Numbered from the stretch's first letter, positions 37,344-46,483 are shown. The stretch: DNA of 64,000 bases from Woeseiaceae bacterium (GCA_021773135.1 JAJFKP010000056.1:62001-126000); one strand, 5' to 3'. Notes: generated from the sequence alone by a model not told the origin. Program-made: numbers and translations.

Positions 37344-37829
37344 TTAACGCTCAAGCGTTACACTCGAATTGACCCGGCCCGGGCTGTCGCTCGATGCAAT
37401 CGAAAAGCTGCCTGACTGCACTCGAAGACCAAACTGTCGGTGCAGGTCACCGAGCCACAGCATCAGATCATCAAACGCAGCACTTTCGAATTCGACTCGA
37501 ATGCCATTGCCGCCCGGTGTCGGTTGACTGCGCTGCAACGATCCGTACAAGCCGCGCTGCCGCAAACTGTTGTCGACAATGACCACCAGCGATTGATTCT
37601 GGCCCGTTGCAGCCGGGCGGGAATTTGCCGATGCCTGTACCTGGCCCTTCATCGGGCGCAGTTCTGCAAGTGAGCGTTGCCAGGTGGAGACGTTTTCAGC
37701 TGCTCTCTTGTGGCCGGCGTTTAGTGGTTCCCAAACCCCGAACCAGGCAGCCGCAAAGATGACGAAGGCCAAAGCTGCCGCGACAAACAGGCGTTCGCGC
37801 TGATCCAAAGCCAGGAACCAATCTTTCAT
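37344..37829 (-). CDS. gspM: Type II secretion system protein M
   Basis: A 161-residue bitopic protein. A short cytoplasmic start (FLALDQRERLFVAAA) leads to one membrane helix at about 14-32 and a periplasmic ferredoxin-like domain ending with the SFSIASSDSPGRVNSSVTLER strand. GspM binds GspL and stabilises the inner-membrane platform. The start overlaps the gspL stop by four bases. Confidence 0.9.
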   Translation of the reverse strand: MKDWFLALDQRERLFVAAALAFVIFAAAWFGVWEPLNAGHKRAAENVSTWQRSLAELRPMKGQVQASANSRPAATGQNQSLVVIVDNSLRQRGLYGSLQRSQPTPGGNGIRVEFESAAFDDLMLWLGDLHRQFGLRVQSGSFSIASSDSPGRVNSSVTLER

Positions 37830-39106
37830 GAGCCTGCCACCTGTATCTGGATCCGGCTGCTGACCGTTTCACCGTCCTGGTCCGTCGATTGAATCGTGGC
37901 CTGAAACTGACTGTTCTGAGCAATGGCGCGTTGCAGTCCGTCGAGAGTTGCAACGTCCGGTGCCGACACGCGCAGGTCAACAACGCCGGCGCGGAAACTG
38001 ATGGCCTGAATTTTTGCCGTCTGGTTTTGGCTAACGGCGCGGCTGAGTTGTTCCATCGTCTGCAGAAATACAGGTGGGGCATCCACGTTGCCAATGCGCC
38101 GCCGCAACGATTCAACTACTGCCGCCGGGTCGTCGACGTCCGGGGCACCTGGCAGCATTTGCTGATACTCGGCATTGAACATCTGGCGGAGCTCAGCTTC
38201 CTGCCTGGTCAGAAGGTAATAGTCGGCGGCTTTCGCCCCCAGGCCCACCAATGCAAACGCCAGCAGCAACATCGCCGCAGTCTTCCATGGCTTGAAGAGC
38301 CCGGAGTATTCTTTCTTTGCCGCGTATTGTCCCTGGAGAAGGTTGATTCCGACACCCGTCGCAACCGTCACCGCAAGCCGTGGCATTACACCGTCCGGTA
38401 ACAGTTTTACGTCGACGCTGTCCAGTTCATGCCGCATCGCGATCCAGTCATGCTGGTAGCGTTCATCGTCTCCTGGCTCGCAATAGACGAGCACATGCCG
38501 CGGCATTGAGGCGGCCGGCGGTTCATCCTCCGTATCCGTGTCGGCTGCAGCGCTGTCATCATCAAGTGCACCTATAGCCGCAAGTGCATCTCCCGGGCTC
38601 ACCCCCTGCATGACCAGTTCGATATCACTGCCGTCATTGATAAATACGAAATCGCCGGCAAGCAGCATGCTGATGGTGCCGGGGATGCGTGCCAGGCCGT
38701 AGCTGTCTGCAATGATGGAGTTTGGCAAAATTCCTGCCTCGTCCAGCCACGCAAGCCATTCCCGCATGCGCTCGTGACTGACTACGCTCACCGGTGTTCT
38801 GCCGCTGGACCGTCGTGTGCCGGCAGCAAAGTGCAGCGATTCGATGTCTTCTGCAAGATACTCTTCCAGCGCATAGGGAAGTGCGGCCTGGAGTTTTGCT
38901 CCTTTTACCGGGATGTCGACACTGGTCGTAAGAACCTCTGCGCTGGGGACCAGCACAATGACGTCGCGGTCGTGTATATCACTGACCGCCTCATGCAGGG
39001 GCCCTTCCGCAGGCTGACTGCGACGCGCCCCGGATGAATCCACGGCCATCCACTGCGACAGCTCGTTCGCTGTGGCACCCAGGCGTATGACCAGGTATTC
39101 AGACAT
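37826..39106 (-). CDS. gspL: Type II secretion system protein L
   Basis: A 426-residue platform protein with an actin-like cytoplasmic domain (about 1-240, with VLVPSAEVLTTSVDIPVKGAKLQAALPYALEEYLAEDIESLHFA). A membrane helix (about 268-288, TAAMLLLAFALVGLGAKA) precedes a periplasmic ferredoxin-like domain. GspL docks the GspE ATPase to the membrane. The region around 190-205 is unusually rich in Asp and Glu. No gspE is present in the window, so the ATPase must be encoded elsewhere. Confidence 0.92.
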   Translation of the reverse strand: MSEYLVIRLGATANELSQWMAVDSSGARRSQPAEGPLHEAVSDIHDRDVIVLVPSAEVLTTSVDIPVKGAKLQAALPYALEEYLAEDIESLHFAAGTRRSSGRTPVSVVSHERMREWLAWLDEAGILPNSIIADSYGLARIPGTISMLLAGDFVFINDGSDIELVMQGVSPGDALAAIGALDDDSAAADTDTEDEPPAASMPRHVLVYCEPGDDERYQHDWIAMRHELDSVDVKLLPDGVMPRLAVTVATGVGINLLQGQYAAKKEYSGLFKPWKTAAMLLLAFALVGLGAKAADYYLLTRQEAELRQMFNAEYQQMLPGAPDVDDPAAVVESLRRRIGNVDAPPVFLQTMEQLSRAVSQNQTAKIQAISFRAGVVDLRVSAPDVATLDGLQRAIAQNSQFQATIQSTDQDGETVSSRIQIQVAGS

Positions 39107-39107
39107 G

Positions 39108-40034
39108 TCAGGTAGTTCCCAGGCTGCGCAGGATCGGCGTCACATTTCCCTGCGGGCCGCGTTGCAGTAACGTGTTCATTGTGACGCGCACGGTATCAAT
39201 CTGAACCACGACCTTCAATTGAAAATGCTGCGTCTCGTCATCGAGGATATTGTTTATCACATCCGGTGTCACAAGTGGTGCGAAAGAGCTCTCGATATCG
39301 GCAAAGCCTGCGCTCTCCCGCTCGGCCAGCAATCCTTCCACATCTGCCGTAGTCATGTTGGCGTCCAGCGATAGCAGCACAGGAGCGGTTGCGGTGTTCA
39401 CGTTGATTTTCGTTTGACCCGGCAGAGCCGCGATGTGTGGCTCAAGGACCTTGAAAGTTGCCCGATCCATGCCTTCGATGGCGGCGAGTTCACTGACACT
39501 GGCAAGCGGCTGATTCGGGGTTCGATAGGGCGGTATCATGCCAGTGTATATAGAGTCTTCGGCGCCGTCAGGAAACGAAGCTTCGAGGTCGGTGTCGATC
39601 CAGTCTGCCGCGATGCCGGCAAAGCGTGGGTCCAGACCCAGTGCGTTGAGCAGGCGCCGAAACTGGTTCAGATTGTCTTCATCGATTTCGCCACGGTCGT
39701 CGACCAGGTTATTGATATTGAATCGGCCCTGTAAGTCCTCGATATTGCCAAATACTTCGCCGCCTTCGATCGGTAATCCGGGGAGATCAGATGCCCACAG
39801 TTCACCGAGATGGTCAGTTTCGCTGTCCTCGCGGTCCTGATGCAGAATGCTGATAATCCAGCTTTCGCCACCCAGTGCAACCTGCACCGCCTGATCGCGG
39901 TTCATCAGTACCATGGTGCGTCGCACGTCCAGAGCATTATCCCAGCTCAGATTCGCTGCCACCATCGTGGCCAGTGCAGCGATCAGCATCGCGGTAATCA
40001 GTGCAACGCCACGATTGAGCCGACGCTGCATCAT
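39108..40034 (-). CDS. gspK: Type II secretion system minor pseudopilin K
   Basis: A 308-residue large minor pseudopilin that caps the pseudopilus tip. The N-terminus RRLNRGVALITAMLIAALATMVA is a type IV prepilin-like signal with the Gly before the cleavage site, followed by the tip domain with the DWIDTD and YRTPNQPLASVSEL motifs usual in GspK. ATG 40034 overlaps the gspJ stop (ATGATGA); the longer frame to 40151 only reads through gspJ. Confidence 0.92.
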   Translation of the reverse strand: MMQRRLNRGVALITAMLIAALATMVAANLSWDNALDVRRTMVLMNRDQAVQVALGGESWIISILHQDREDSETDHLGELWASDLPGLPIEGGEVFGNIEDLQGRFNINNLVDDRGEIDEDNLNQFRRLLNALGLDPRFAGIAADWIDTDLEASFPDGAEDSIYTGMIPPYRTPNQPLASVSELAAIEGMDRATFKVLEPHIAALPGQTKINVNTATAPVLLSLDANMTTADVEGLLAERESAGFADIESSFAPLVTPDVINNILDDETQHFQLKVVVQIDTVRVTMNTLLQRGPQGNVTPILRSLGTT

Positions 40035-40648
40035 GGCGCTACCTCGACCAGCCGCATGATTTCTCCCTCGTCTTCCAGGGTCAGGATGAATTCGACCGCC
40101 CGGGGACGCGATCGGACGCTGCCTGCGCCCGCCGTGGTCTGTGCCGGCCACTGTTCAACAAAGTCTTCGTCGGATCTATAGAAACGGAATTGCAGACTTT
40201 CCACGCCATCCAGCAGAGAGACGACAATCGGCTCATTGCTCAGTGTTCTGTCGAGTACATTCCAGTGATAACGGACCAGCTCGTTCTCTTCGATGCGATA
40301 GGCGGCCCGCTGTTGCGTACTGCGGGGCAGCACCATTGGATTACTCCATCCTGCGCGAGTCAGTTCCAGCGCAAAACCGGTCTGGAAACTGGTATTCAGG
40401 GCCGGACCGTAATTGTCACCCAACTCGTCGCGAACCGGGCGCGGTGTGAGTTGTTGTAAATCGTCTGTCAGCATGCGCACGGCCCGCTGCAGCGCCTGCA
40501 GCCGATCCATTCGATCGCTCAATATTTCGGCACTGAGCAGCGTCTGGTTGAGCGTTCCGTAAGCCAGTGCGGCGACCAATGCGAACACGGCCATTGCGAC
40601 CAGCACTTCGATCAACGTAAATCCTTTTGAGTGTCGCAGGGCATTCAT
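40031..40648 (-). CDS. gspJ: Type II secretion system minor pseudopilin J
   Basis: A 205-residue minor pseudopilin with the prepilin signal SKG-FTLIEVLVAMAVFALVAALAY at about 7-31, where the Glu at mature position 5 is kept. The downstream LTDDLQQLTPRPVRDELGD region is typical of GspJ. Forms the tip complex with GspI and GspK. Start and stop overlap gspI and gspK by four bases each. Confidence 0.93.
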   Translation of the reverse strand: MNALRHSKGFTLIEVLVAMAVFALVAALAYGTLNQTLLSAEILSDRMDRLQALQRAVRMLTDDLQQLTPRPVRDELGDNYGPALNTSFQTGFALELTRAGWSNPMVLPRSTQQRAAYRIEENELVRYHWNVLDRTLSNEPIVVSLLDGVESLQFRFYRSDEDFVEQWPAQTTAGAGSVRSRPRAVEFILTLEDEGEIMRLVEVAP

Positions 40649-41076
40649 TGCTCTTCACCAACAGGACCGCGGTCGATCGCGTAGGCGCGGTTGCTTTGGC
40701 CAGGCACGCTGGGCTCACCGATAAAGCCGACAATCGTGCGGATCACGGCGTCGGTGCCGGGTCGAGCTACATCAACGTCTACTCTGAACAGGTTTTCTAC
40801 GCCGGTTTCCGAAATATTTGCGGTCCAGGCCCACTCCTGTCCGCCGAATTCCACCTCGCCATTTGATTCACTGACCTCAGGTATGACATTGGCAAGCCGC
40901 AGTTCCGTGATCTTGTTCTGGCCTATCCAACTGGCATAGGTGCGCTCCCGCATCGTCAGTCCTGAATCGGCCATCTGACTGACTGCAGCCAGTACTCCAC
41001 CGAGTGCGAGCGTGGCGATCACCAGTGCCACCAACACCTCGATTAGCGTAAACCCGCCGCTGCCTTTATATTTCAT
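40645..41076 (-). CDS. gspI: Type II secretion system minor pseudopilin I
   Basis: A 143-residue minor pseudopilin. ATG 41076 gives a short prepilin leader (KYKGSGG) followed by FTLIEVLVALVIATLALGGVL. The ASWIGQNKITELRL motif is diagnostic for GspI, the nucleating subunit of the tip complex. The start lies 11 bases inside gspH. Confidence 0.93.
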   Translation of the reverse strand: MKYKGSGGFTLIEVLVALVIATLALGGVLAAVSQMADSGLTMRERTYASWIGQNKITELRLANVIPEVSESNGEVEFGGQEWAWTANISETGVENLFRVDVDVARPGTDAVIRTIVGFIGEPSVPGQSNRAYAIDRGPVGEEQ

Positions 41077-41665
41077 CGTTCTCGTCCGGGCCGATTTTGA
41101 ATTCACCGGCGGCAGTCATAGTTAACGCGACTTCTGCCTTGTCAGATTGACGGATGATGCGCAGTTCGAACGGGCTCGTATCACCGCTCGACAAAATCAG
41201 AATATGTGGCAGGTAATCATCGGTAAGATCACGATTGTCCTCGTCATCGTCTTCGTTTTCCGTTTCCCTCGCAGCTTCCTCGAGCAATACCCGACGTTCC
41301 TCGATGATCAGTTCGAACTCTGAACCCTCCTCGAGTGCGCGTTCGCGCATAAAGTCGTCATCGGTTATCTGAAACCACTGATTCAGAAATGGATCGAATT
41401 CAACAAACCGATACCGGGATTGCATGACTTCCAGGCCGAAATCCCGCCCCTGAATCGTCGCATCGTCACTTGCCATCTGGATCAACGTAGACAGTCGTCG
41501 TGCCTCGGTCTCGAGATTCCGGTTGTCGCCCAGTGTGCCGAGAGACAAGAGCGCCATGGCGACAATAATGCCGACGATAAAAAGTACAACGAGGATTTCC
41601 ACCAACGTAAAACCCCCGGCATATCGATCGGGTAATTTCCTGAGTCGGCGAGTTCGGACTGACAT
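41066..41665 (-). CDS. gspH: Type II secretion system minor pseudopilin H
   Basis: A 199-residue minor pseudopilin with a prepilin signal YAGG-FTLVEILVVLFIVGIIVAMALL. The RRLSTLIQMASDDATIQGRDFGLEV segment is the standard GspH pattern. An acidic insert (about 148-163, ETENEDDDEDNRDLTDD) is an oddity, perhaps a calcium- or partner-binding loop. It links the pseudopilus shaft to the tip. Confidence 0.92.
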   Translation of the reverse strand: MSVRTRRLRKLPDRYAGGFTLVEILVVLFIVGIIVAMALLSLGTLGDNRNLETEARRLSTLIQMASDDATIQGRDFGLEVMQSRYRFVEFDPFLNQWFQITDDDFMRERALEEGSEFELIIEERRVLLEEAARETENEDDDEDNRDLTDDYLPHILILSSGDTSPFELRIIRQSDKAEVALTMTAAGEFKIGPDENDEI

Positions 41666-41742
41666 TTATTTAATCGTCCGGAATTTGCAATTGATTTCCG
41701 AGGTTTGCTGCGTGAGAGTCAGCAAACGTCCGGCCTGATAAA

Positions 41743-42177
41743 TCAGAGGTTCCAGTTGCCGAAGTCGGCGTCCAGACCCTCGCCGCCGGGTCGACCGTCA
41801 CGGCCTAGCGTGAAGATATCGATTTCTCCATTTTGGCCGGGATTCAGATATTGGTAATTGTTGCCCCACGGATCCTGAGGCATCCGATCCAGATAGCCGC
41901 CGGCTTTCCAGTTGCGAATATTGGGGTCCGCCGGCTTGGAGATCAGGGCCTCCAGACCCTGTTCGCTGGACGGATAGGCAAAGGTGTCGAGCCGGTAGAA
42001 TTTCAAGGCGGTTTCGATCGCACGCAGATCCTGTTGCACACGGGCGACCTGCGCGTCATCTATCTTGCTGATTACGTTGGGCGCAACTATTGCGGCCAGA
42101 ATGCCCAAGATAACGACCACGACCATGATTTCGATCAATGTGAATCCACGTTGTTTCCGTTCGATTACTTTGCCCAC
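41743..42177 (-). CDS. gspG: Type II secretion system major pseudopilin
   Basis: A 144-residue major pseudopilin. The prepilin signal is QRG-FTLIEIMVVVVILGILAAIVAPNV, and the C-terminal calcium-binding loop region (YPSSEQGLEAL, LDRMPQDPWGNNYQYLNPG, and the terminal DADFGNW) is fully conserved. It polymerises to form the pseudopilus shaft. First gene of gspG-H-I-J-K-L-M-N; genes for GspC, D, E and F are absent. Divergent from the rhombosortase gene. Confidence 0.96.
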   Translation of the reverse strand: MGKVIERKQRGFTLIEIMVVVVILGILAAIVAPNVISKIDDAQVARVQQDLRAIETALKFYRLDTFAYPSSEQGLEALISKPADPNIRNWKAGGYLDRMPQDPWGNNYQYLNPGQNGEIDIFTLGRDGRPGGEGLDADFGNWNL

Positions 42178-42261
42178 CTGATTTGCTCCGAATTAGCGCT
42201 CTGCATGACCGGCCCGGCCTTTCATTGACTCCCGATCTTATTAAACGTCAGTATATCATTC

Positions 42262-42873
42262 ATGGGGTTAGTCAATCGTCGTGAACAGAGTCTCATTTCT
42301 CGCATAAAACATGCCACTTATTGGCATTTCGCGGCAGTGCTGATTATCGCCGCCTGCGTGGTTGGCGCCTTTGGCGATGAGGGCAGGGAGCTGCTGAAAT
42401 ATGACCGCCCGGCAATTGAAAGCGGTGAATTATGGCGTTTTGTAACCGCACATTTTGCGCATCTGAGCACCTCGCACCTGCTGCTGAACATGCTGGGCCT
42501 GTTCCTGACCTGGCTGCTTGTTGGGCGCTATTTCTCAGCGCTGCAGTGGTTATTTGTCGCAACAGTGTCGGTGGCGGTGCAGGCTGTCGGGTTCTGGTTC
42601 CTGGATAGCAACATGCTGTGGTATGTCGGCATGTCAGGATTGCTGCATGGCCTCATGCTGGCTGGGGCGCTGCGAGGAATCGGGACGCTGCGAACAGAGT
42701 CCCTCCTGCTCTGCGGGCTGATTATAGCGAAGCTCGTCTACGAGCAGTTGTGGGGGCCGTTGCCTGGGTCGGAGTCCACGTCCGGTGGGAGTGTGATCGT
42801 CAATGCCCACCTGTACGGTGCCGTAGGCGGAGCACTGGCGGCCTTGGTTCTCAGACATAGAGACCGGGCGTGA
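42262..42873 (+). CDS. rrtA: Rhombosortase (rhomboid-family intramembrane serine protease)
   Basis: A 203-residue membrane protein with about six helices. The rhomboid core is visible: HFAHLSTSHLLLNMLGL (about 64-80), the catalytic serine S125 in GMSGLLHG, and the histidine H183 in NAHLYGAVGG. Small size and this motif pattern fit the rhombosortase subfamily, which cleaves GlyGly-CTERM tails of proteins exported by the type II secretion system. The divergent gspG operon alongside supports the assignment. No Shine-Dalgarno precedes the ATG. Confidence 0.85.
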   Translation: MGLVNRREQSLISRIKHATYWHFAAVLIIAACVVGAFGDEGRELLKYDRPAIESGELWRFVTAHFAHLSTSHLLLNMLGLFLTWLLVGRYFSALQWLFVATVSVAVQAVGFWFLDSNMLWYVGMSGLLHGLMLAGALRGIGTLRTESLLLCGLIIAKLVYEQLWGPLPGSESTSGGSVIVNAHLYGAVGGALAALVLRHRDRA

Positions 42874-42925
42874 GCCTCTATATAATCCACGCGCAATCCA
42901 ACAACACTATCGACGGAGAATATTC

Positions 42926-43861
42926 TTGACACTCGCATTCGTATTTCCCGGGCAGGGCTCTCAATCCGTCGGCATGCAGTCAGATCTCGCTGCGCGCTAT
43001 CCGCTGGTCGAAGAAACTTATGCGGAGGCGAGTTCTGTCCTGGGTTTAGACCTCTGGGACCTTGTGCAGAACGGGCCAGCGGAGAAACTCAATCAAACCA
43101 TCAATACCCAACCCGCGATGCTTACCGCGGGAGTTGCCGCTTGGCGGGTGTGGCGCGATTCGGGCGGAAAGATCCCCAAAATGATGTCAGGGCATAGTCT
43201 TGGCGAGTACACCGCGCTTATTTGTGCCGAATCACTGGCTTTCACTGACGGAGTTCATCTCGTCAGACGACGGGCAGAACTCATGCAGGCTGCTGTTCCT
43301 GCCGGTGAGGGCGCGATGGCGGCCATCCTGGGTCTCGATACGCAGAGCATACTGGAGGTGTGCAGTGATGCATCGCTTATCGGTGTTGCTGAGCCCGTTA
43401 ACTTCAATTCTCCCGGTCAGACGGTGGTTGCCGGGCACAAAAAAGCTATCTTGCAATTGATCGATCTTGCCAAGGGTGCGGGCGCTAAAAGGGCGATAAT
43501 GCTGCCGGTCAGCGTGCCGTCTCATTCATCTCTGATGCGTCAAGCCGGCGAGGTGCTCGCTGAGTCCCTGAATGCGACTGAATTCGGTGCTCCGACATGC
43601 GAAGTTGTATGTGCGTTTGAAGTTACGGCTTATGTCGATGCGGCTGACATGCGGAAACGGCTGTCAGAGCAAACCTACAGCCCGGTGCGCTGGGTTGACG
43701 TCATAAAGCATATGTCCGCTCAGGGGGCAACTTCGATTATAGAGTGCGGGCCTGGCAAGGTGCTCACAGGCCTGACGAAGCGGATTGATCGCGGGCTGTC
43801 CGGCGCGTGTATTGATACGTCAGCATCGTTGACGAAAATTATTGAAGGGGAAGAAGAATGA
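42926..43861 (+). CDS. fabD: Malonyl-CoA:ACP transacylase
   Basis: Transfers malonyl from CoA to acyl carrier protein for fatty-acid elongation. The 311-residue protein has FVFPGQGSQSVGMQ at the start, the nucleophile elbow GHSLGEYTAL, the malonyl-binding NFNSPGQTVVAG segment and the PVSVPSHSSLM histidine motif. The start is TTG 42926 with GGAG seven bases before it. It overlaps fabG (ATGA). The usual rpmF-plsX-fabH genes do not precede it; the rhombosortase does. Confidence 0.96.
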   Translation: MTLAFVFPGQGSQSVGMQSDLAARYPLVEETYAEASSVLGLDLWDLVQNGPAEKLNQTINTQPAMLTAGVAAWRVWRDSGGKIPKMMSGHSLGEYTALICAESLAFTDGVHLVRRRAELMQAAVPAGEGAMAAILGLDTQSILEVCSDASLIGVAEPVNFNSPGQTVVAGHKKAILQLIDLAKGAGAKRAIMLPVSVPSHSSLMRQAGEVLAESLNATEFGAPTCEVVCAFEVTAYVDAADMRKRLSEQTYSPVRWVDVIKHMSAQGATSIIECGPGKVLTGLTKRIDRGLSGACIDTSASLTKIIEGEEE

Positions 43862-44613
43862 CGAGTTTTTTTTCTGCGACCGCTCTGGACGGCCAGGTTG
43901 CGCTCGTCACGGGCGGATCACGTGGCATAGGCGCTGCAATTGCGAGCGCTCTTGCCGCAGCCGGCGCTACGGTGATTGGCACGGCCACATCAGATTCCGG
44001 CGCTGCAGGAATAACTACTGCGCTTAACGGTAAAGGACGCGGCCTGGTTCTGGATATCGCCAGCGACGAGTCCGTGCAGGCGGCAATCAAGGACATTCAG
44101 GCGCACGAAGGTGCGCCAACAATTGTCGTCAACAACGCAGGAATTACCCGTGACAATTTGCTTATGCGTATGAAGAACGAAGAGTGGGAGGATGTATTGT
44201 CCACAAATTTGTCGGGTGCCTTCAGAGTCTGTAAGGCGGTCCTGCGCGGCATGATGAAGGCGAAACAGGGACGCATCATCAATATCGCCTCGGTCATCGG
44301 CGTAACGGGCAATGCCGGTCAGGCCAACTATGCTGCCGCAAAAGCCGGCCTGATCGGCTTTTCCAAATCGTTGGCGATGGAGATCGGATCGCGCAACATC
44401 ACGGTTAATGTTGTTGCGCCGGGCTTCATTGATACCGATATGACGCGCGTTCTGCCAGAGGAGCAACGCGCCGCATTGTTGGGACAAATTCCGCTCAACA
44501 GGCTTGGTTCCGCAGACGATATCGCTACTGCTGTGGTTTTCCTGGCCTCTGCTGCGGGGGCATATATCACTGGTGAAACGCTCCACGTCAACGGCGGAAT
44601 GCTAATGGACTAA
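43858..44613 (+). CDS. fabG: 3-oxoacyl-ACP reductase
   Basis: NADPH-dependent SDR of 251 residues that reduces 3-ketoacyl-ACP. Motifs: VTGGSRGIGAAIA (cofactor loop), NNAGITRDNLLMRM, the active-site serine in NIASVIG, YAAAKAG (Tyr-x3-Lys), and NVVAPGFIDTDMT. Translationally coupled to fabD. Confidence 0.96.
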   Translation: MTSFFSATALDGQVALVTGGSRGIGAAIASALAAAGATVIGTATSDSGAAGITTALNGKGRGLVLDIASDESVQAAIKDIQAHEGAPTIVVNNAGITRDNLLMRMKNEEWEDVLSTNLSGAFRVCKAVLRGMMKAKQGRIINIASVIGVTGNAGQANYAAAKAGLIGFSKSLAMEIGSRNITVNVVAPGFIDTDMTRVLPEEQRAALLGQIPLNRLGSADDIATAVVFLASAAGAYITGETLHVNGGMLMD

Positions 44614-44717
44614 TCGCGCGACAGGGCGCCACGAATTTGTGTCTGAATCGCCTTGGGTGGGGCACTAGATTGCCTATTCGGATTCACATACAATACCGTG
44701 CCACCCTGCGGTCAGGC

Positions 44718-44747
44718 TTGAAATATCAAATACTTACGCGCGATAAA
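44718..44747 (+). promoter_or_regulatory. Candidate acpP promoter
   Basis: TTGAAA (44718-44723) and GATAAA (44742-44747) with an 18-bp spacer, within the 260-bp gap between fabG and acpP. An extra promoter here is expected because acyl carrier protein is needed in large excess, but the match is modest. Confidence 0.35.
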
Positions 44748-44874
44748 GTCCAGTATCTGACGCGCAAACGTGACGAACACAGGATTCGAATGGCGGTGAT
44801 GAGAGACACCGTTTGAAACCGGCTTAATAGTCCGGACAGTTTTACAAGTCTCTTCTTAAGGAGAAGTGATAAAA

Positions 44875-45114
44875 ATGAGCAGTATCGAAGAACAAGTTAA
44901 GGGGATCGTCGCCGAGCAATTGGGCGTCAAAGAAGATGAAGTCACTAACGATGCTTCCTTTGTTGATGACCTGGGCGCGGATTCTCTGGACACGGTCGAG
45001 TTGGTCATGGCTTTAGAAGAGGAATTTGAAACAGAGATTCCTGATGAAGACGCGGAGAAGATTACAACCGTCCAGCAGGCGATTGATTTCATCAACGCGC
45101 GCAAGAGCGCTTAA
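44875..45114 (+). CDS. acpP: Acyl carrier protein
   Basis: A 79-residue acidic four-helix carrier of fatty-acid intermediates. The phosphopantetheine serine lies in [22 protein letters not shown] 44875 is preferred: AAGGAG (44858-44863) is about 11 bases upstream, whereas GTG 44866 would be too close to it. It sits between fabG and fabF as in most gammaproteobacteria. Confidence 0.97.
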   Translation: MSSIEEQVKGIVAEQLGVKEDEVTNDASFVDDLGADSLDTVELVMALEEEFETEIPDEDAEKITTVQQAIDFINARKSA

Positions 45115-45123
45115 GTTTCAGGA

Positions 45124-45149
45124 CCGCGTGATGGGTAACCATCGCGTGG
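45124..45149 (+). other. Stable hairpin in the acpP-fabF gap
   Basis: Eleven-pair stem (45124-45134 with 45139-45149, two G-U pairs) closed by a GTAA loop, a GNRA-type tetraloop. No T-run follows, so it is not an intrinsic terminator. It begins nine bases after the acpP stop and could shield acpP mRNA from 3' decay or set the acpP to fabF ratio. Confidence 0.6.
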
Positions 45150-45213
45150 CCCGTTCCGTTCCCACCATTGGCATTTCTGCCATTCAATCACCCATGTTAT
45201 TGCGGATAAACGA

Positions 45214-46455
45214 GTGAGCGCGCGACGTGTCGTAGTCACAGGTATGGGTATCATTTCTCCGGTTGGAAATGATATCGCCACAGCGTGGACCAGCGTGTGT
45301 GAAGGTCGATCAGGTATCCGGCGACTCGATGATTTCGATGTCGGCGGCTTCGCGACGCAGATAGCGGGCACGGTGCCGGACTTTAATGTGTCCGACTACA
45401 TGTCGCCGCGCGACGCCCGGCGCATGGATATTTTCATGCATTACGGGATTGCGTCGTGCGTCGATGCGCTCAAGGACTCGGGGCTTCAGGTCACGGAAGA
45501 GAACGGTCATCGAGTCGGCGTCGCGATGGGTGCCGGCATTGGTGGGCTTGCGACGATCGAGGACAACCACAACAAATTCCTGGCAGGTGGTGCGCGCAAG
45601 GTATCGCCATTTTTCATACCGGGTAGCATCATTAATATGGTGTCGGGCAATGTCAGCATCATGCATGGCATGACCGGCCCCAACCTTTCCATCGTCACGG
45701 CGTGTGCAACCTCGACGCACAGTATTGGCGTAGCTGCACGCAGCGTGATGCACGGCGATGCGGATGTCATGCTGGCCGGTGGTTCGGAATATGCTACGAC
45801 ACCCCTTGCAATGGGTGGCTTCTGTTCTGCCCGGGCGATGACAACCAGAAACGACGATCCGGAGGGGGCGAGCCGCCCCTTTGACAGGGATCGCGACGGT
45901 TTTGTCCTGAGTAATGGCGCTGGCTGCCTGGTGCTTGAGGAACTTGAACACGCGCAGGCGCGCGGTGCGAATATTTATGCAGAAATGATCGGCTTTGGCA
46001 TGAGCGGCGACGCGCATCACATTACATCGCCACCAGAGGACGGCGAGGGCGCGCGAAAATGTATGACCGCGGCCATCAACGATGCCGGGCTCGAGCCCTC
46101 CGACATTGATTATCTGAACGCTCATGGCACCTCTACACCAGTTGGTGACAAGGGCGAGACAACGGCAATCAAGCGGGCTTTTGGCGACTCAGCGGCGCAT
46201 CTGGCAGTGAGTTCTACCAAGTCATGCACAGGTCATCTGCTGGGTGCAGCGGGCGCTGTTGAGGCAATCTTCTCTGTTCTTGCTATCCGCGACGGCATCC
46301 TGCCGCCGACGATTAATCTAGAAAACCCCGACGAGGACTGCGATCTGGACTACGTTGCCAACACGGCGCGTGACGCCAAGGTCAGGACAGTGATGTCGAA
46401 TTCATTCGGTTTTGGCGGCACCAATGCCAGCCTGGTTTTCCGGGCATTCGACTGA
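45214..46455 (+). CDS. fabF: 3-oxoacyl-ACP synthase II
   Basis: Condensing enzyme (413 residues) that elongates acyl-ACP with malonyl-ACP. The Cys-His-His set is visible in TACATSTHSIG, NAHGTSTPVGD and KSCTGHLLGAAG; the N-terminal VVVTGMGIISPVGND is standard. The start is GTG 45214 with only a weak GGAT upstream. It follows acpP by 99 bp and the gap holds a stable hairpin. Confidence 0.96.
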   Translation: MSARRVVVTGMGIISPVGNDIATAWTSVCEGRSGIRRLDDFDVGGFATQIAGTVPDFNVSDYMSPRDARRMDIFMHYGIASCVDALKDSGLQVTEENGHRVGVAMGAGIGGLATIEDNHNKFLAGGARKVSPFFIPGSIINMVSGNVSIMHGMTGPNLSIVTACATSTHSIGVAARSVMHGDADVMLAGGSEYATTPLAMGGFCSARAMTTRNDDPEGASRPFDRDRDGFVLSNGAGCLVLEELEHAQARGANIYAEMIGFGMSGDAHHITSPPEDGEGARKCMTAAINDAGLEPSDIDYLNAHGTSTPVGDKGETTAIKRAFGDSAAHLAVSSTKSCTGHLLGAAGAVEAIFSVLAIRDGILPPTINLENPDEDCDLDYVANTARDAKVRTVMSNSFGFGGTNASLVFRAFD

Positions 46456-46483
46456 TTTCAAAGCACTGCCATATACTTGGCGA

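Noticed and set aside
45310-46125. 271-codon minus-strand frame
   Set aside because: Fully antisense to the clearly real fabF.
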